From Nocardia ignorata NBRC 108230 (GTDB lineage Bacteria > Actinomycetota > Actinomycetes > Mycobacteriales > Mycobacteriaceae): DNA of 64,000 nt. Each line of letters starts with the position of its first letter. Within the stretch, counting starts at the first letter, position 1. The position numbers were made by a program, and so were the translations under genes. The notes beneath the pieces were generated by a model. That model had not been told where the DNA came from, did not search any database, and saw only the letters and a program-made list of their open reading frames with translations. The stretch lies in NCBI RefSeq assembly GCF_001612905.1, contig NZ_BDBI01000011.1, forward strand, positions 1 to 64,000, given 5' to 3'. This document shows positions 18,752-25,897 of this stretch, in pieces.

Positions 18752-18755
18752 ACTC

Positions 18756-19649
18756 CTACGCGTTGGCCGACACCGCGTCGGCCAGGGCGATCACACCCTG
18801 TGCTGTCTTCACGTGCGCGAGATCGATATGCTGGCCTTCGAAGTCGACGGCCGCACTGCCTGCGGATTCCGCCTCTTCGAACGCCGCGATCATGCGCCTG
18901 CAGTAGTCGACGGTCTCCGGCGACGGCGAGAACACCTCGTTGGCGATCGCCACGTGCGAGGGGTGGATCGCCACCAGCCCGCGGTAGCCGAGCTGCCGGT
19001 TGTCCAGGCAGAAGCGTCGCGCGCCGTCGAGATCCTTGATGTCCTGCCACACACCGGTCACCGGGTGGTGCAGTCCGTTCGCCTTGGCCGCCAGGATGAT
19101 CCGGCTGCGCAGGTACAGCGTCTCCAGACCGGCGGGAGTGAACTCGAAGCCGAGTTCGCGGCCCACGTCGGCGTTCGGGCCGGTGGCACCGAGCAGCGAG
19201 GCCACCCGAGGGCTCGCGCCCGCGATGTCCTCGCAGTGCGCCATCGACACCGCGGTCTCGAAGGACACGATCAGCTGCACCGTCCCGACCTCGATGCCCT
19301 CACGCTGCTCGATGTGGCTCAGCACCGCGTCCAGGCGCACGATCTCGTCGGCGGTGAACACCTTCGCCAGGAACAGCCCGGCCAGGCCTGGCCGCACGAT
19401 GGCTTCCAGGTCGCCGCCGAGCAGCCCACTCACCTCCGGGTTGGCTCGCACCCACAGGTCGGGACGCACACCCTCGGCGGTGAGACGGTCGATCGTGGCC
19501 GCGACCGTGCCGCGCGCCTCGACCTTGTCCGCAGCGGGCACCGAGTCCTCGAGGTCGAGGATCAGCGCGTCGGCCCCGGAGCCGACGCCCTTGTCGGCCC
19601 AGGACCCCTTGTGACCGGGGACGAAGAGCATCGAGCGGTACGGTTTCAT
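18756..19649 (-). CDS. HpcH/HpaI-CitE family CoA-ester lyase, second paralogue
   Basis: A 297-residue CitE-like lyase. The N-terminus reads MKPYRSMLFVPGHKGSW. Metal/CoA elements are LILDLEDSVP, IVSFETAVS (Glu), and GPNADVGRELG (Asp). IHPSHVAIANEVFSPS is the C-terminal CoA-contact region. ATG at 19649 follows GGGAGGC. It is single-gene, transcribed leftward from its own AT-rich promoter island at 19684 and ended by the shared palindrome. It is only distantly similar to the paralogue at 15729, so the two probably cleave different hydroxyacyl-CoA esters or stereoisomers. Confidence 0.9.
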   Translation of the reverse strand: MKPYRSMLFVPGHKGSWADKGVGSGADALILDLEDSVPAADKVEARGTVAATIDRLTAEGVRPDLWVRANPEVSGLLGGDLEAIVRPGLAGLFLAKVFTADEIVRLDAVLSHIEQREGIEVGTVQLIVSFETAVSMAHCEDIAGASPRVASLLGATGPNADVGRELGFEFTPAGLETLYLRSRIILAAKANGLHHPVTGVWQDIKDLDGARRFCLDNRQLGYRGLVAIHPSHVAIANEVFSPSPETVDYCRRMIAAFEEAESAGSAAVDFEGQHIDLAHVKTAQGVIALADAVSANA

Positions 19650-19683
19650 CGTGTGCCTCCCTTGGCAGCTGTGCGAGTCTACT

Positions 19684-19708
19684 CAATATAATATATGTAA
19701 TATCATCG
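19684..19708. promoter_or_regulatory. AT-rich operator/promoter island 5
   Basis: CAATATAATATATGTAATAT followed by CATCG, 35 bp upstream of the leftward lyase start and overlapping the stop codon of the beta-propeller gene (19703). The reverse complement contains ATATATTATATTG, matching the shared core. It is followed by CGCTGCA, as is island 1. Confidence 0.5.
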
Positions 19709-20839
19709 CTGCACCGCCACTACCGCGTTCGCGCCGTCGGCGAAGATCAGCCCCGTGTCGACGGACTCCTCGCCCGTCGGGGTGAGCCGCCCGTCGGGCG
19801 CCATCGCATACGGATGCACACGCGCGGTGATACCCACGGTGAGGGTGTCGATGAGGAAGAGCCGCTGCGTTTCCGAGTCGATCACGACGCGGCCGGGCAG
19901 GGTGCCCGCCGGTGTCTGATACGGCGCCCCGGGCAGCGGGATCAACGCTCCGTTCTCCGCGATCTCGTAGCCGCCGATCTTTCCGGCCATCGCCTCGGCG
20001 ATGTACATCCGGCGGCTGTCGGCGGTGAACTGCGCGGCGTGCGGCAAAGACATCAGCCCGGTGCTGAGGGGCGATCCCGGCACGGGGCTCAGTTGTCCGT
20101 CGGTGCCGATCGCATAGCCCGAGATAGTGCCGCTCGCCTCATCGCTGACGTAGAGGAACCTCCCGTCCGGCGTCACACCGGGCAGGGTCGACATCAGCCC
20201 CGACCCGATGGAATCGACGAGGGTCAGCGCGCCATCGGGGCCGACGGCGAAACTGAAAGTCGTCGCCTGCAGCCAGCCGACGGCGAAAACGAAACGGCCG
20301 TCCGGCGAGATCGCCATCTGACTGAGTCCGCTCACTCCGGGTACCTGAACCGTGCCGGTGAACACCAGCCCGCCGGTGGCGGTGATCGAATAGGTGCGGA
20401 TCTCGTTCGTCACCGAACCGCTCGTCACATACAGCCGCTTCCCGTCGGGCGCGACCACGGCGCCGACACCGGGAGCCCCCAATTCGAGGTTCGCCTCGGG
20501 AATCGGGGTGAGCACGCCGTCTCCACCGAGACGGAATCCGTTCACCGTGCCCGACACCGTGTTCGTCGAATAGACGTAGCGGCCGTCCGGCGTGACCGTC
20601 ACCGCGAGAGAACCGGTCCCGGATGCGAACGGTGAGCCGGGAACTGTCGACAATCTGCCCGCGTCGTCGAGGCCGAGCACACTGATACTCGGTGACGCCG
20701 TCCCCCCGATCACCAGAAAACGGGTCTCGGGATCAGCGAGGGCGACCGACGAATTCAGCCAGCTTCCCGACGCGAGTGCGAGCGACACCGCGAGGCATGC
20801 GGCCGCGCGCCGGGGACGAAAACGCTGATTGGGGAACAT
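19703..20839 (-). CDS. exported beta-propeller (lactonase/YncE-like) protein
   Basis: Secreted protein of 378 residues. ATG at 20839 follows GGAGG with good spacing. The signal peptide has two arginines, a hydrophobic core (ACLAVSLALASGSWL) and a cleavage site after SSVALA. The mature part is a repeat protein: blades carry TPDGRYVYS, APDGKRLYV, SPDGRFVFA, TPDGRFLYV and TADSRRMYI. This matches seven-bladed propellers of the 6-phosphogluconolactonase/YncE type. No catalytic function can be claimed for this fold alone; lactonase or ligand-binding roles outside the membrane are both possible. A TGTCCA-N6-TGGACA site (20983-21000) lies about 145 bp upstream, placing it in the putative PucR regulon. 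Confidence 0.88.
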   Translation of the reverse strand: MFPNQRFRPRRAAACLAVSLALASGSWLNSSVALADPETRFLVIGGTASPSISVLGLDDAGRLSTVPGSPFASGTGSLAVTVTPDGRYVYSTNTVSGTVNGFRLGGDGVLTPIPEANLELGAPGVGAVVAPDGKRLYVTSGSVTNEIRTYSITATGGLVFTGTVQVPGVSGLSQMAISPDGRFVFAVGWLQATTFSFAVGPDGALTLVDSIGSGLMSTLPGVTPDGRFLYVSDEASGTISGYAIGTDGQLSPVPGSPLSTGLMSLPHAAQFTADSRRMYIAEAMAGKIGGYEIAENGALIPLPGAPYQTPAGTLPGRVVIDSETQRLFLIDTLTVGITARVHPYAMAPDGRLTPTGEESVDTGLIFADGANAVVAVQR

Positions 20840-20982
20840 ATGTGCAACCTCCGACCGATCGGCGAGCACCGCTGCTCCCCGATCGAATAGACACGCGCGA
20901 TCTGCGCCAGGAACGAATCGGGCGACAGTGTCCGTATGTCACCCTTTCCCGATAGACGCTATGCAATTCTTCGTACGCGCAA

Positions 20983-21000
20983 TGTCCAAGAATATGGACA
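20983..21000. promoter_or_regulatory. TGTCCA-N6-TGGACA inverted repeat (putative PucR-family operator)
   Basis: Exact TGTCCA and TGGACA half-sites with 6-bp spacer AGAATA, in the 275-bp interval between the leftward beta-propeller gene and the aldehyde dehydrogenase 3' end. Same element as at 23528, 25306 and 29192. Confidence 0.6.
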
Positions 21001-21046
21001 GCACACAATTTCCGGACAGCACAATTGCAGGATCCCGTCGAACAGC

Positions 21047-21086
21047 GCAAAAGGCCCCGCCGACCGAGGTCGACGAGGCCTTTTGC
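21047..21086. terminator. terminator after aldehyde dehydrogenase
   Basis: GCAAAAGGCC paired with GGCCTTTTGC, with an inner CGACC/GGTCG stem, located 29 bp beyond the stop of the leftward aldehyde dehydrogenase. The leftward transcript reads into a run of T. Confidence 0.75.
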
Positions 21087-21114
21087 CGTGGAATTTTCGG
21101 TGCAGCAGGAAGAA

Positions 21115-22614
21115 TCAGTTGCCGAGGCCGGGAATATCGGCCGGCTCGTTCTCGAGCACCAGCGTTTTGCTTTCCAAGAAGGGCAGCAGACCTTCCGAAC
21201 CGCCTTCACGACCCACGCCCGACAGCTTGAAGCCTCCGAAGGCGATCGAGAAATCGGTTCGCGGACCGTTCTGCCCGACGGTGCCGGTACGCAGTTTTCG
21301 CGCCACCCGATAGGCACGATCGGTGTCGTTGGTGAAGACCGCGGCGTTGAGACCGTACGGGTTGTCGTTGGCCAGCGCGACGGCGTCGTCCTCGTCCTTG
21401 GCCGCGATAACAGCCAGGACGGGGCCGAAAATCTCCTCGGTCGCGATCACCGACCGGTTGTCGACACCGGCGAAGACCGTCGGCTCGACGAAGAAGCCGC
21501 GCTCGAGCCCGGCCGGTCGGCCACCACCGGTCACCAGGCGCGCGCCATCGGCTTTGCCTGCGGCGATGAAGCTTTCGACGCGTTCGCGTTGGCGCGCGGA
21601 CGCGAGCGGTCCCATGGTCACGCCTTCCTCGAACGGGTCACCCACGCGAACGGCGCTCATCGCGGCACCGAGCGCGTCGGCGAGTTCGTCGTGACGCTTC
21701 TCGGAAACGATGACGCGGGTCAGGCTGTGACAGACCTGGCCCGCCAGGTAGCTGATGCCACCGGCGAGCACCTTCGCCGCCGTGCCGATGTCGTAGTCGT
21801 CGAGCACCAGAGCGGGCGACTTGCCGCCGAGTTCGAGAGTGCAGCGCGCCATACGGTCGGCACAGATCGCGCCGATCGTGCGGCCGGCCACCGTGGAGCC
21901 GGTGAATGTCACCTTGTCGATGCCGGGGTGGCGAACCAGCGTCTCCGAAACCTGCCGGTCTGCCGTCACCACATTGATCACGCCTGGCGGCAGCCCGACC
22001 TGGTCGCAGATCTCGGCGAACAGATAGGCCGAGGTGGGTGCCTCTTGCGGCGGCTTCAGCACGACCGAACATCCGGCGAGCAGGGCGGGCGCGCACTTGT
22101 AAGCCATCAGGCCTGCAGGGCCGTTCCAGGGAACGATGGCCGCGACGACACCGACCGGCTCGCGCACCAGCAGACCGGCGCCCCCGGCCGCGGGGGTGTG
22201 TGCCTCGCGGAACGGGAACGTTTCGGCCAGATCGGCATAGGCATTGAAAGCACCGGACAGGAACAGTGGAAGCCGGGTCTTTGCCAGCGAATAGACGATG
22301 CCCGATTCGATCGACCAGAGCCGGGCGAAATCGTCACCACGCCTGGTCAATTCGGCGGCGATCGCGCGCAGGTAACCGGCGCGTTCGGTCGGCGACATCA
22401 GCGGCCACGGACCGTTGTCGAACGCCTTACGCGCGGCCGCCACCGCGGCATCCACGTCCTCGACCGTCGCTGCCCCGATGGCGGTGACGACCTCCTCGGT
22501 GCTGCAATTGACGACCTCGAAGGTCTCCGACGACGACACCGGCACCCAGTTGCCGTCGATATAGGACGCCTCGGGGTGCGCGGGCAGCACGCCCGCCGCA
22601 ACCGACTTCGTCAT
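21115..22614 (-). CDS. aldehyde dehydrogenase
   Basis: NAD(P)-dependent aldehyde dehydrogenase of 499 residues. ATG at 22614 follows GAGAGGAC. Active-site elements: IVPWNGPAGL, TFTGSTVAG, Glu in LELGGK and Cys in GQVCHSLTR. The C-terminal part has FGGFKLSGVGREGG. It is related in motif pattern to the enzyme at 1316 (GQVC type). It is single-gene, leftward, with an AT-rich island (22653-22674) 39 bp upstream, and the second GntR gene lies immediately beyond. This favours control by that regulator. The aldehyde substrate is unknown. Confidence 0.93.
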   Translation of the reverse strand: MTKSVAAGVLPAHPEASYIDGNWVPVSSSETFEVVNCSTEEVVTAIGAATVEDVDAAVAAARKAFDNGPWPLMSPTERAGYLRAIAAELTRRGDDFARLWSIESGIVYSLAKTRLPLFLSGAFNAYADLAETFPFREAHTPAAGGAGLLVREPVGVVAAIVPWNGPAGLMAYKCAPALLAGCSVVLKPPQEAPTSAYLFAEICDQVGLPPGVINVVTADRQVSETLVRHPGIDKVTFTGSTVAGRTIGAICADRMARCTLELGGKSPALVLDDYDIGTAAKVLAGGISYLAGQVCHSLTRVIVSEKRHDELADALGAAMSAVRVGDPFEEGVTMGPLASARQRERVESFIAAGKADGARLVTGGGRPAGLERGFFVEPTVFAGVDNRSVIATEEIFGPVLAVIAAKDEDDAVALANDNPYGLNAAVFTNDTDRAYRVARKLRTGTVGQNGPRTDFSIAFGGFKLSGVGREGGSEGLLPFLESKTLVLENEPADIPGLGN

Positions 22615-22652
22615 TGAAAGTCCTCTCACCACTGTGACGCATGTAACGACGT

Positions 22653-22674
22653 CAAATATATACTATATTAAACG
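22653..22674. promoter_or_regulatory. AT-rich operator/promoter island 6
   Basis: CAAATATATACTATATTAAA lies between the leftward aldehyde dehydrogenase start and the end of the GntR gene. ATACTATATT is a looser match to the shared core. It probably drives and controls the aldehyde dehydrogenase gene. Confidence 0.45.
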
Positions 22675-22719
22675 CGGGCATGCCAGGGCGATGATCGGCG
22701 TCAACGCCCCCGGACAGGA

Positions 22720-23433
22720 TCAGGCCGTGGACTTACGGGTCGGTTCTGCCCACAGCCCCTGCTTCTCCAGCATGGCGACCAGTTCGTCGGCGCTGGACAT
22801 GATGTGGTCGCGCATCAGCGTGTTGGCGGCCTTGGGGCGACGTTTCTGCAGCGCGTCGAGGATCAGTGGATGATCCCGCAACACGTCCTCGCCGTGTCCC
22901 TCGATGGTGATGTAGAAGCGATTCGGCAACTGCTTGACGACCGTCGCCAACAGCATCGACAACCGGCGCGAGTCCGCTGCCAGATTGATCGAGCGATGGA
23001 ACTCGTGACCGTAGGTGACGAGCGCGTCGTCGGACCCGTTCTCGGCCGCTTGCGCATGCGCTTCGACAACATCGGCCAGATGGTCCAGTTCACGTTGGGA
23101 GATCGACTTCGCGGCCCGGCTCGCCAATTCACCGGCCATCGTCGCCTGCGCCCAGAACAGGTCGCGCACATCCTGTCTGCTGAACTGCGACACCATGAAT
23201 CCGCGTCGCGGGACCAACTCGACGAAGCCTTCGCCACTGAGCAGCAGCAGACCTTCGCGCACCGGGGTGTTGCTGACACCGACCGCCTCGGCGATCGGTT
23301 CGATCCGCAGGAACTCACCGGGCCGCACCCGGCCCGAGATGATCAGTTCACGAACGTAGGTCGCGACGTCCTCCGACAGCTGATGACGCTGCTTGTTCGC
23401 ACCGCGGGGCAAACGCTGCAGGGTGGTTTCCAT
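22720..23433 (-). CDS. GntR family regulator, FCD subfamily (second)
   Basis: A 237-residue regulator. ATG at 23433 follows AAAGGA; a longer frame to 23463 is less likely. The N-terminal winged helix includes VRELIISGRVRPGEFLRIE and AVGVSNTPVREGLL. The FCD effector domain carries conserved histidines in YGHEFHRSIN, LRDHPLILDAL and MRDHIMSS. It lies upstream of, and in the same direction as, the aldehyde dehydrogenase at 21115. It diverges from the PucR-family gene, with a TGTCCA palindrome between them. Either this protein or the one at 7006 could read the AT-rich islands. Confidence 0.92.
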   Translation of the reverse strand: METTLQRLPRGANKQRHQLSEDVATYVRELIISGRVRPGEFLRIEPIAEAVGVSNTPVREGLLLLSGEGFVELVPRRGFMVSQFSRQDVRDLFWAQATMAGELASRAAKSISQRELDHLADVVEAHAQAAENGSDDALVTYGHEFHRSINLAADSRRLSMLLATVVKQLPNRFYITIEGHGEDVLRDHPLILDALQKRRPKAANTLMRDHIMSSADELVAMLEKQGLWAEPTRKSTA

Positions 23434-23527
23434 CGGGGTCCTTTCGGTCGCCTGTTCATGCATTATGCCTCATATGTGACATCAACCCCACGCGTGACAC
23501 CAAAGTTCTGAGCATTTGTCCAGTTGA

Positions 23528-23551
23528 GGGTGTCCAAATTGCTGGACACCC
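23528..23551. promoter_or_regulatory. GGGTGTCCA-N6-TGGACACCC inverted repeat (putative autoregulatory operator)
   Basis: Perfect 9-bp arms around AATTGC, located 95 bp upstream of the PucR-family start and 95 bp upstream of the divergent GntR start. A further TGTCCA half-site lies at 23517. This is the copy closest to the PucR gene, as expected for an autoregulated activator. Confidence 0.65.
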
Positions 23552-23645
23552 GATGACGCGAGCGCGGCTTAGGCTCGCCGAACGTCGCCCTTTACCCGGG
23601 CGAACACCCGGCAAGCTCCAGCGTGCCGGGGTCGAAGAACGCAGG

Positions 23646-24779
23646 ATGGGAGTTCACGAGGTGAACCAGACAATCACCCGGATGGTCGACTCCGCAGTGA
23701 CCACGCACAGCGCTTCCGGCGAGGTGCGTGAACAGCTACTCGTCCTGGCCTCCCGATCTTTCGCCTCGGCCAGCAAGCTCAGTGATGACGGTGAGGCGGT
23801 GGCAGGTCTGGAACGGGCGGTGACCACGTGCGTCCGGTTGGGCGTCGACCTCGACACCACGTTGTCGATCGTCATCGGAGCCATCGAATTGGTCGTCGAC
23901 GCCGCGCCCGCGACGTCCCCCCTCACCGCCGGTTCCGGGCAGATACTGCGGACGGTCCGCGTGGCCACCGGGATCGTCGCTCGCGTCTACGGGCAAGCGG
24001 GCCACCCGACCCACGACAGCGTCGAAGCAGCACAGGAGGTCGCCGCCGCACTGCTGCGCGGCGATTCGTCGAAAGTGCTCGGACAGTGCAACCAGATAGC
24101 TGTCGCCGCCGCCTACGCGATCATCGCCGTCCATTTGCCCGCACGGCGCGGCAGACCACACGACGCGCCGCGCAGTCTGGCCGAACCCATTGTGGCGCGG
24201 CTGTATTCGGAGCTGCGTCGCCGCTTCGGCCCGAGCGCTCTCGCCCTGCTCGGTGCCGCAGGCGCGACGGTGCTCGTTCCCGACACAGCGTTCGGCGAGT
24301 TCACCGCCCTCACCGGCTTCGTCGAAGCTCTCCGTACCGCGGAGGGCAATATCCCGACCGGGGTGATGATGTGTGCGCCGACCGCCGACGTGCCGACGGT
24401 GGCCGAACAGGTGCACGCCGCCCTGGACGTGGTCACCCGACTCGGGATGACCGAGCGGCTCCATCGCTTCAGTGACATCGCGGTGGAGTACCAGCTCACC
24501 CGCCCCGGCCCCGGACGCGACGCCCTGTCGACCTTGCTCGACCCACTCGAGGACTACCCCGACCTGATCGAGACTCTGCGTACCTACGTGGAGACCGGAC
24601 TCGACCGGCGTCGCACGGCCCGCCGACTGCACCTGCACCCCAACAGCGTCGACTACCGGCTCAAGCGGATCTTCCGGCTCACCGGCTTCGACACCACCGA
24701 CCCCACCGGGCTCTGGAACCTGCGCTCGGCCTTGGTCATTCGCGACCATCACACCGAATACACCGCCATGCGCGCCTGA
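23646..24779 (+). CDS. PucR/CdaR-type transcriptional regulator
   Basis: A 377-residue regulator. The C-terminus is the PucR helix-turn-helix domain: LIETLRTYVETGLDRRRTAR, then LHLHPNSVDYRLKRIFRLTG, then LWNLRSALVIRD. The preceding region has the degenerate CdaR/GGDEF-like fold. Such proteins are usually activators that sense catabolic metabolites. The start is ambiguous: ATG at 23646 or GTG at 23661 (GGGAG 8 bp upstream). It is monocistronic and ends at a hairpin shared with the SnoaL-like gene. Four TGTCCA-N5/6-TGGACA palindromes between 20.9 and 29.2 kb flank it, which makes it the best candidate regulator for them. Confidence 0.88.
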   Translation: MGVHEVNQTITRMVDSAVTTHSASGEVREQLLVLASRSFASASKLSDDGEAVAGLERAVTTCVRLGVDLDTTLSIVIGAIELVVDAAPATSPLTAGSGQILRTVRVATGIVARVYGQAGHPTHDSVEAAQEVAAALLRGDSSKVLGQCNQIAVAAAYAIIAVHLPARRGRPHDAPRSLAEPIVARLYSELRRRFGPSALALLGAAGATVLVPDTAFGEFTALTGFVEALRTAEGNIPTGVMMCAPTADVPTVAEQVHAALDVVTRLGMTERLHRFSDIAVEYQLTRPGPGRDALSTLLDPLEDYPDLIETLRTYVETGLDRRRTARRLHLHPNSVDYRLKRIFRLTGFDTTDPTGLWNLRSALVIRDHHTEYTAMRA

Positions 24780-24782
24780 TCG

Positions 24783-24812
24783 AGCGTCGGCGCCACGTCG
24801 GGCGCCGACGCT
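24783..24812. terminator. bidirectional hairpin between convergent genes
   Basis: AGCGTCGGCGCC paired with GGCGCCGACGCT (12 bp, perfect) around loop ACGTCG, between the PucR gene stop (24779) and the leftward SnoaL-like gene stop (24823). Confidence 0.75.
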
Positions 24813-24822
24813 GCGACCACGC

Positions 24823-25203
24823 TCAGAACGTCGCGGTCTCGAAGACGACCCGGTCGTTCTCGATGTGGTACGTCTCGGTTGCGGTCCTGCCGTTGCCCAG
24901 GTCGAAGGCGAGGTACACGTACTCGCCCACTGCCTCCTTACGCGTGAACGTGGGGGCTGCCGCGGTGTCGAGTTCTTGGGCCCCGGCCGCCATCAGCGTC
25001 GCGAGGAATGCTTTCATAGCGGCCTTGCCGATCAGCGGCTCCGGCGCCAGCGTCGTAATGATGACCGTGTCCTCGGAGTAGTCCGCGGCGATCGTGTCGA
25101 TGTCGCGTGTGCTCATCGCGGCGATGTGCCGGTCGACGACCGCCATGGACGCCGCGGCGATCTCGTCTACTTCAGAAGTCTTGCTCATGTGCTGCTGACC
25201 CAT
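24823..25203 (-). CDS. SnoaL-like / NTF2-fold protein
   Basis: Small cone-fold protein of 126 residues, or 121 if the in-frame ATG at 25188 is used; neither start has a strong ribosome-binding site. Sequence landmarks: MAVVDRHIAAMSTRDIDTIA, DYSEDTVIITTLAPEPLIG, and a C-terminal ETYHIENDRVVFETATF strand. SnoaL-like proteins include ester/ketosteroid isomerases, hydratases and small ligand binders, so no reaction is assigned. It is transcribed leftward from a promoter with a TGTCCA-N5-TGGACA site about 105 bp upstream, hence in the putative PucR regulon. A second SnoaL-like gene lies just upstream. Confidence 0.85.
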   Translation of the reverse strand: MGQQHMSKTSEVDEIAAASMAVVDRHIAAMSTRDIDTIAADYSEDTVIITTLAPEPLIGKAAMKAFLATLMAAGAQELDTAAAPTFTRKEAVGEYVYLAFDLGNGRTATETYHIENDRVVFETATF

Positions 25204-25305
25204 CTCTCATCGGCGGAACGGGGAGCCGTCATCGCCGGTCCATATCGCCCAAATCTCTTGAACCCAGAGCGATTCCAGGAGACTACGGTCACCCACCGCT
25301 GCAAT

Positions 25306-25324
25306 CTGTCCAGAAATTGGACAG
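25306..25324. promoter_or_regulatory. CTGTCCA-N5-TGGACAG inverted repeat (putative PucR-family operator)
   Basis: Perfect 7-bp arms with spacer GAAAT, one base shorter than the other three copies. It lies upstream of the leftward SnoaL-like gene at 25203 and downstream of the terminator at 25358. Confidence 0.55.
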
Positions 25325-25357
25325 TCCGAATACCCCGCTGGATCTGATCGTGCAAGA

Positions 25358-25391
25358 GAGGGGCCCCGCGATTGCTATCGCAGGGCCCCTC
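25358..25391. terminator. GC-rich hairpin after second SnoaL-like gene
   Basis: GAGGGGCCC and GGGCCCCTC arms with inner GCGAT/ATCGC pairing, immediately after the stop at 25396. It closes the leftward two-ALDH/SnoaL transcript. Confidence 0.75.
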
Positions 25392-25395
25392 GGGG

Positions 25396-25851
25396 TTATG
25401 AGTAGCCCGTGCTATCCGAAGACCGGGCTGTCCGCGACAAACTCGCGAATCTCACGCTTCGGGTCTGCCACCGCTCGTCGCGTTTGACGAACTCGAACGC
25501 GTATGTCCCCGAAAGCAGTACCCGGGTGCCGTCGGCGGTGAGGCGGAAGTAGAAGACGTCGGTGGCCGCTGTCGCCACCTCGCCCTGCACGTCGATAACT
25601 GGATTGGTGATGTGGTGATGACACTGCGGCACTTCCCGCCACACTTTCCGCACCAGTTCGCGAACCCCGTCGATGCCGTGCCCCTCACCGCGCGGAAGCA
25701 GATAGTCGGCATCGTCGGCCCAGATGCTCATGAAGGTCTGCTCGTCCTTCTTGTCGATTCCGTGGCAGTACTTCGCCATCAGAGTCTTTATCTGCTCGAG
25801 GTCGACGACCCACTGGATCTTCTGCGCCAGGTCGTCGTTGAGGTCTGCCAT
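25396..25851 (-). CDS. SnoaL-like / NTF2-fold protein (SnoaL_4 type)
   Basis: A 151-residue protein with the start chosen at ATG 25851 (MADLNDDLAQ) after GGAAAG. The pattern IKTLMAKYCHGIDKKDEQ, MSIWADDADYLLP and CHHHITNPVIDVQG is characteristic of the nuclear-transport-factor-2-like family that includes small hydratases, ring-hydroxylating dioxygenase-like small subunits and isomerases. It is the last gene of the leftward operon, 46 bp after the aldehyde dehydrogenase, and is followed by a hairpin terminator. Its specific reaction is unknown. Confidence 0.87.
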   Translation of the reverse strand: MADLNDDLAQKIQWVVDLEQIKTLMAKYCHGIDKKDEQTFMSIWADDADYLLPRGEGHGIDGVRELVRKVWREVPQCHHHITNPVIDVQGEVATAATDVFYFRLTADGTRVLLSGTYAFEFVKRDERWQTRSVRFASLSRTARSSDSTGYS

Positions 25852-25897
25852 AGTTGATCGAACTTTCCAGAGTCGGGATCGAAGTGTTCTCGCGCCA

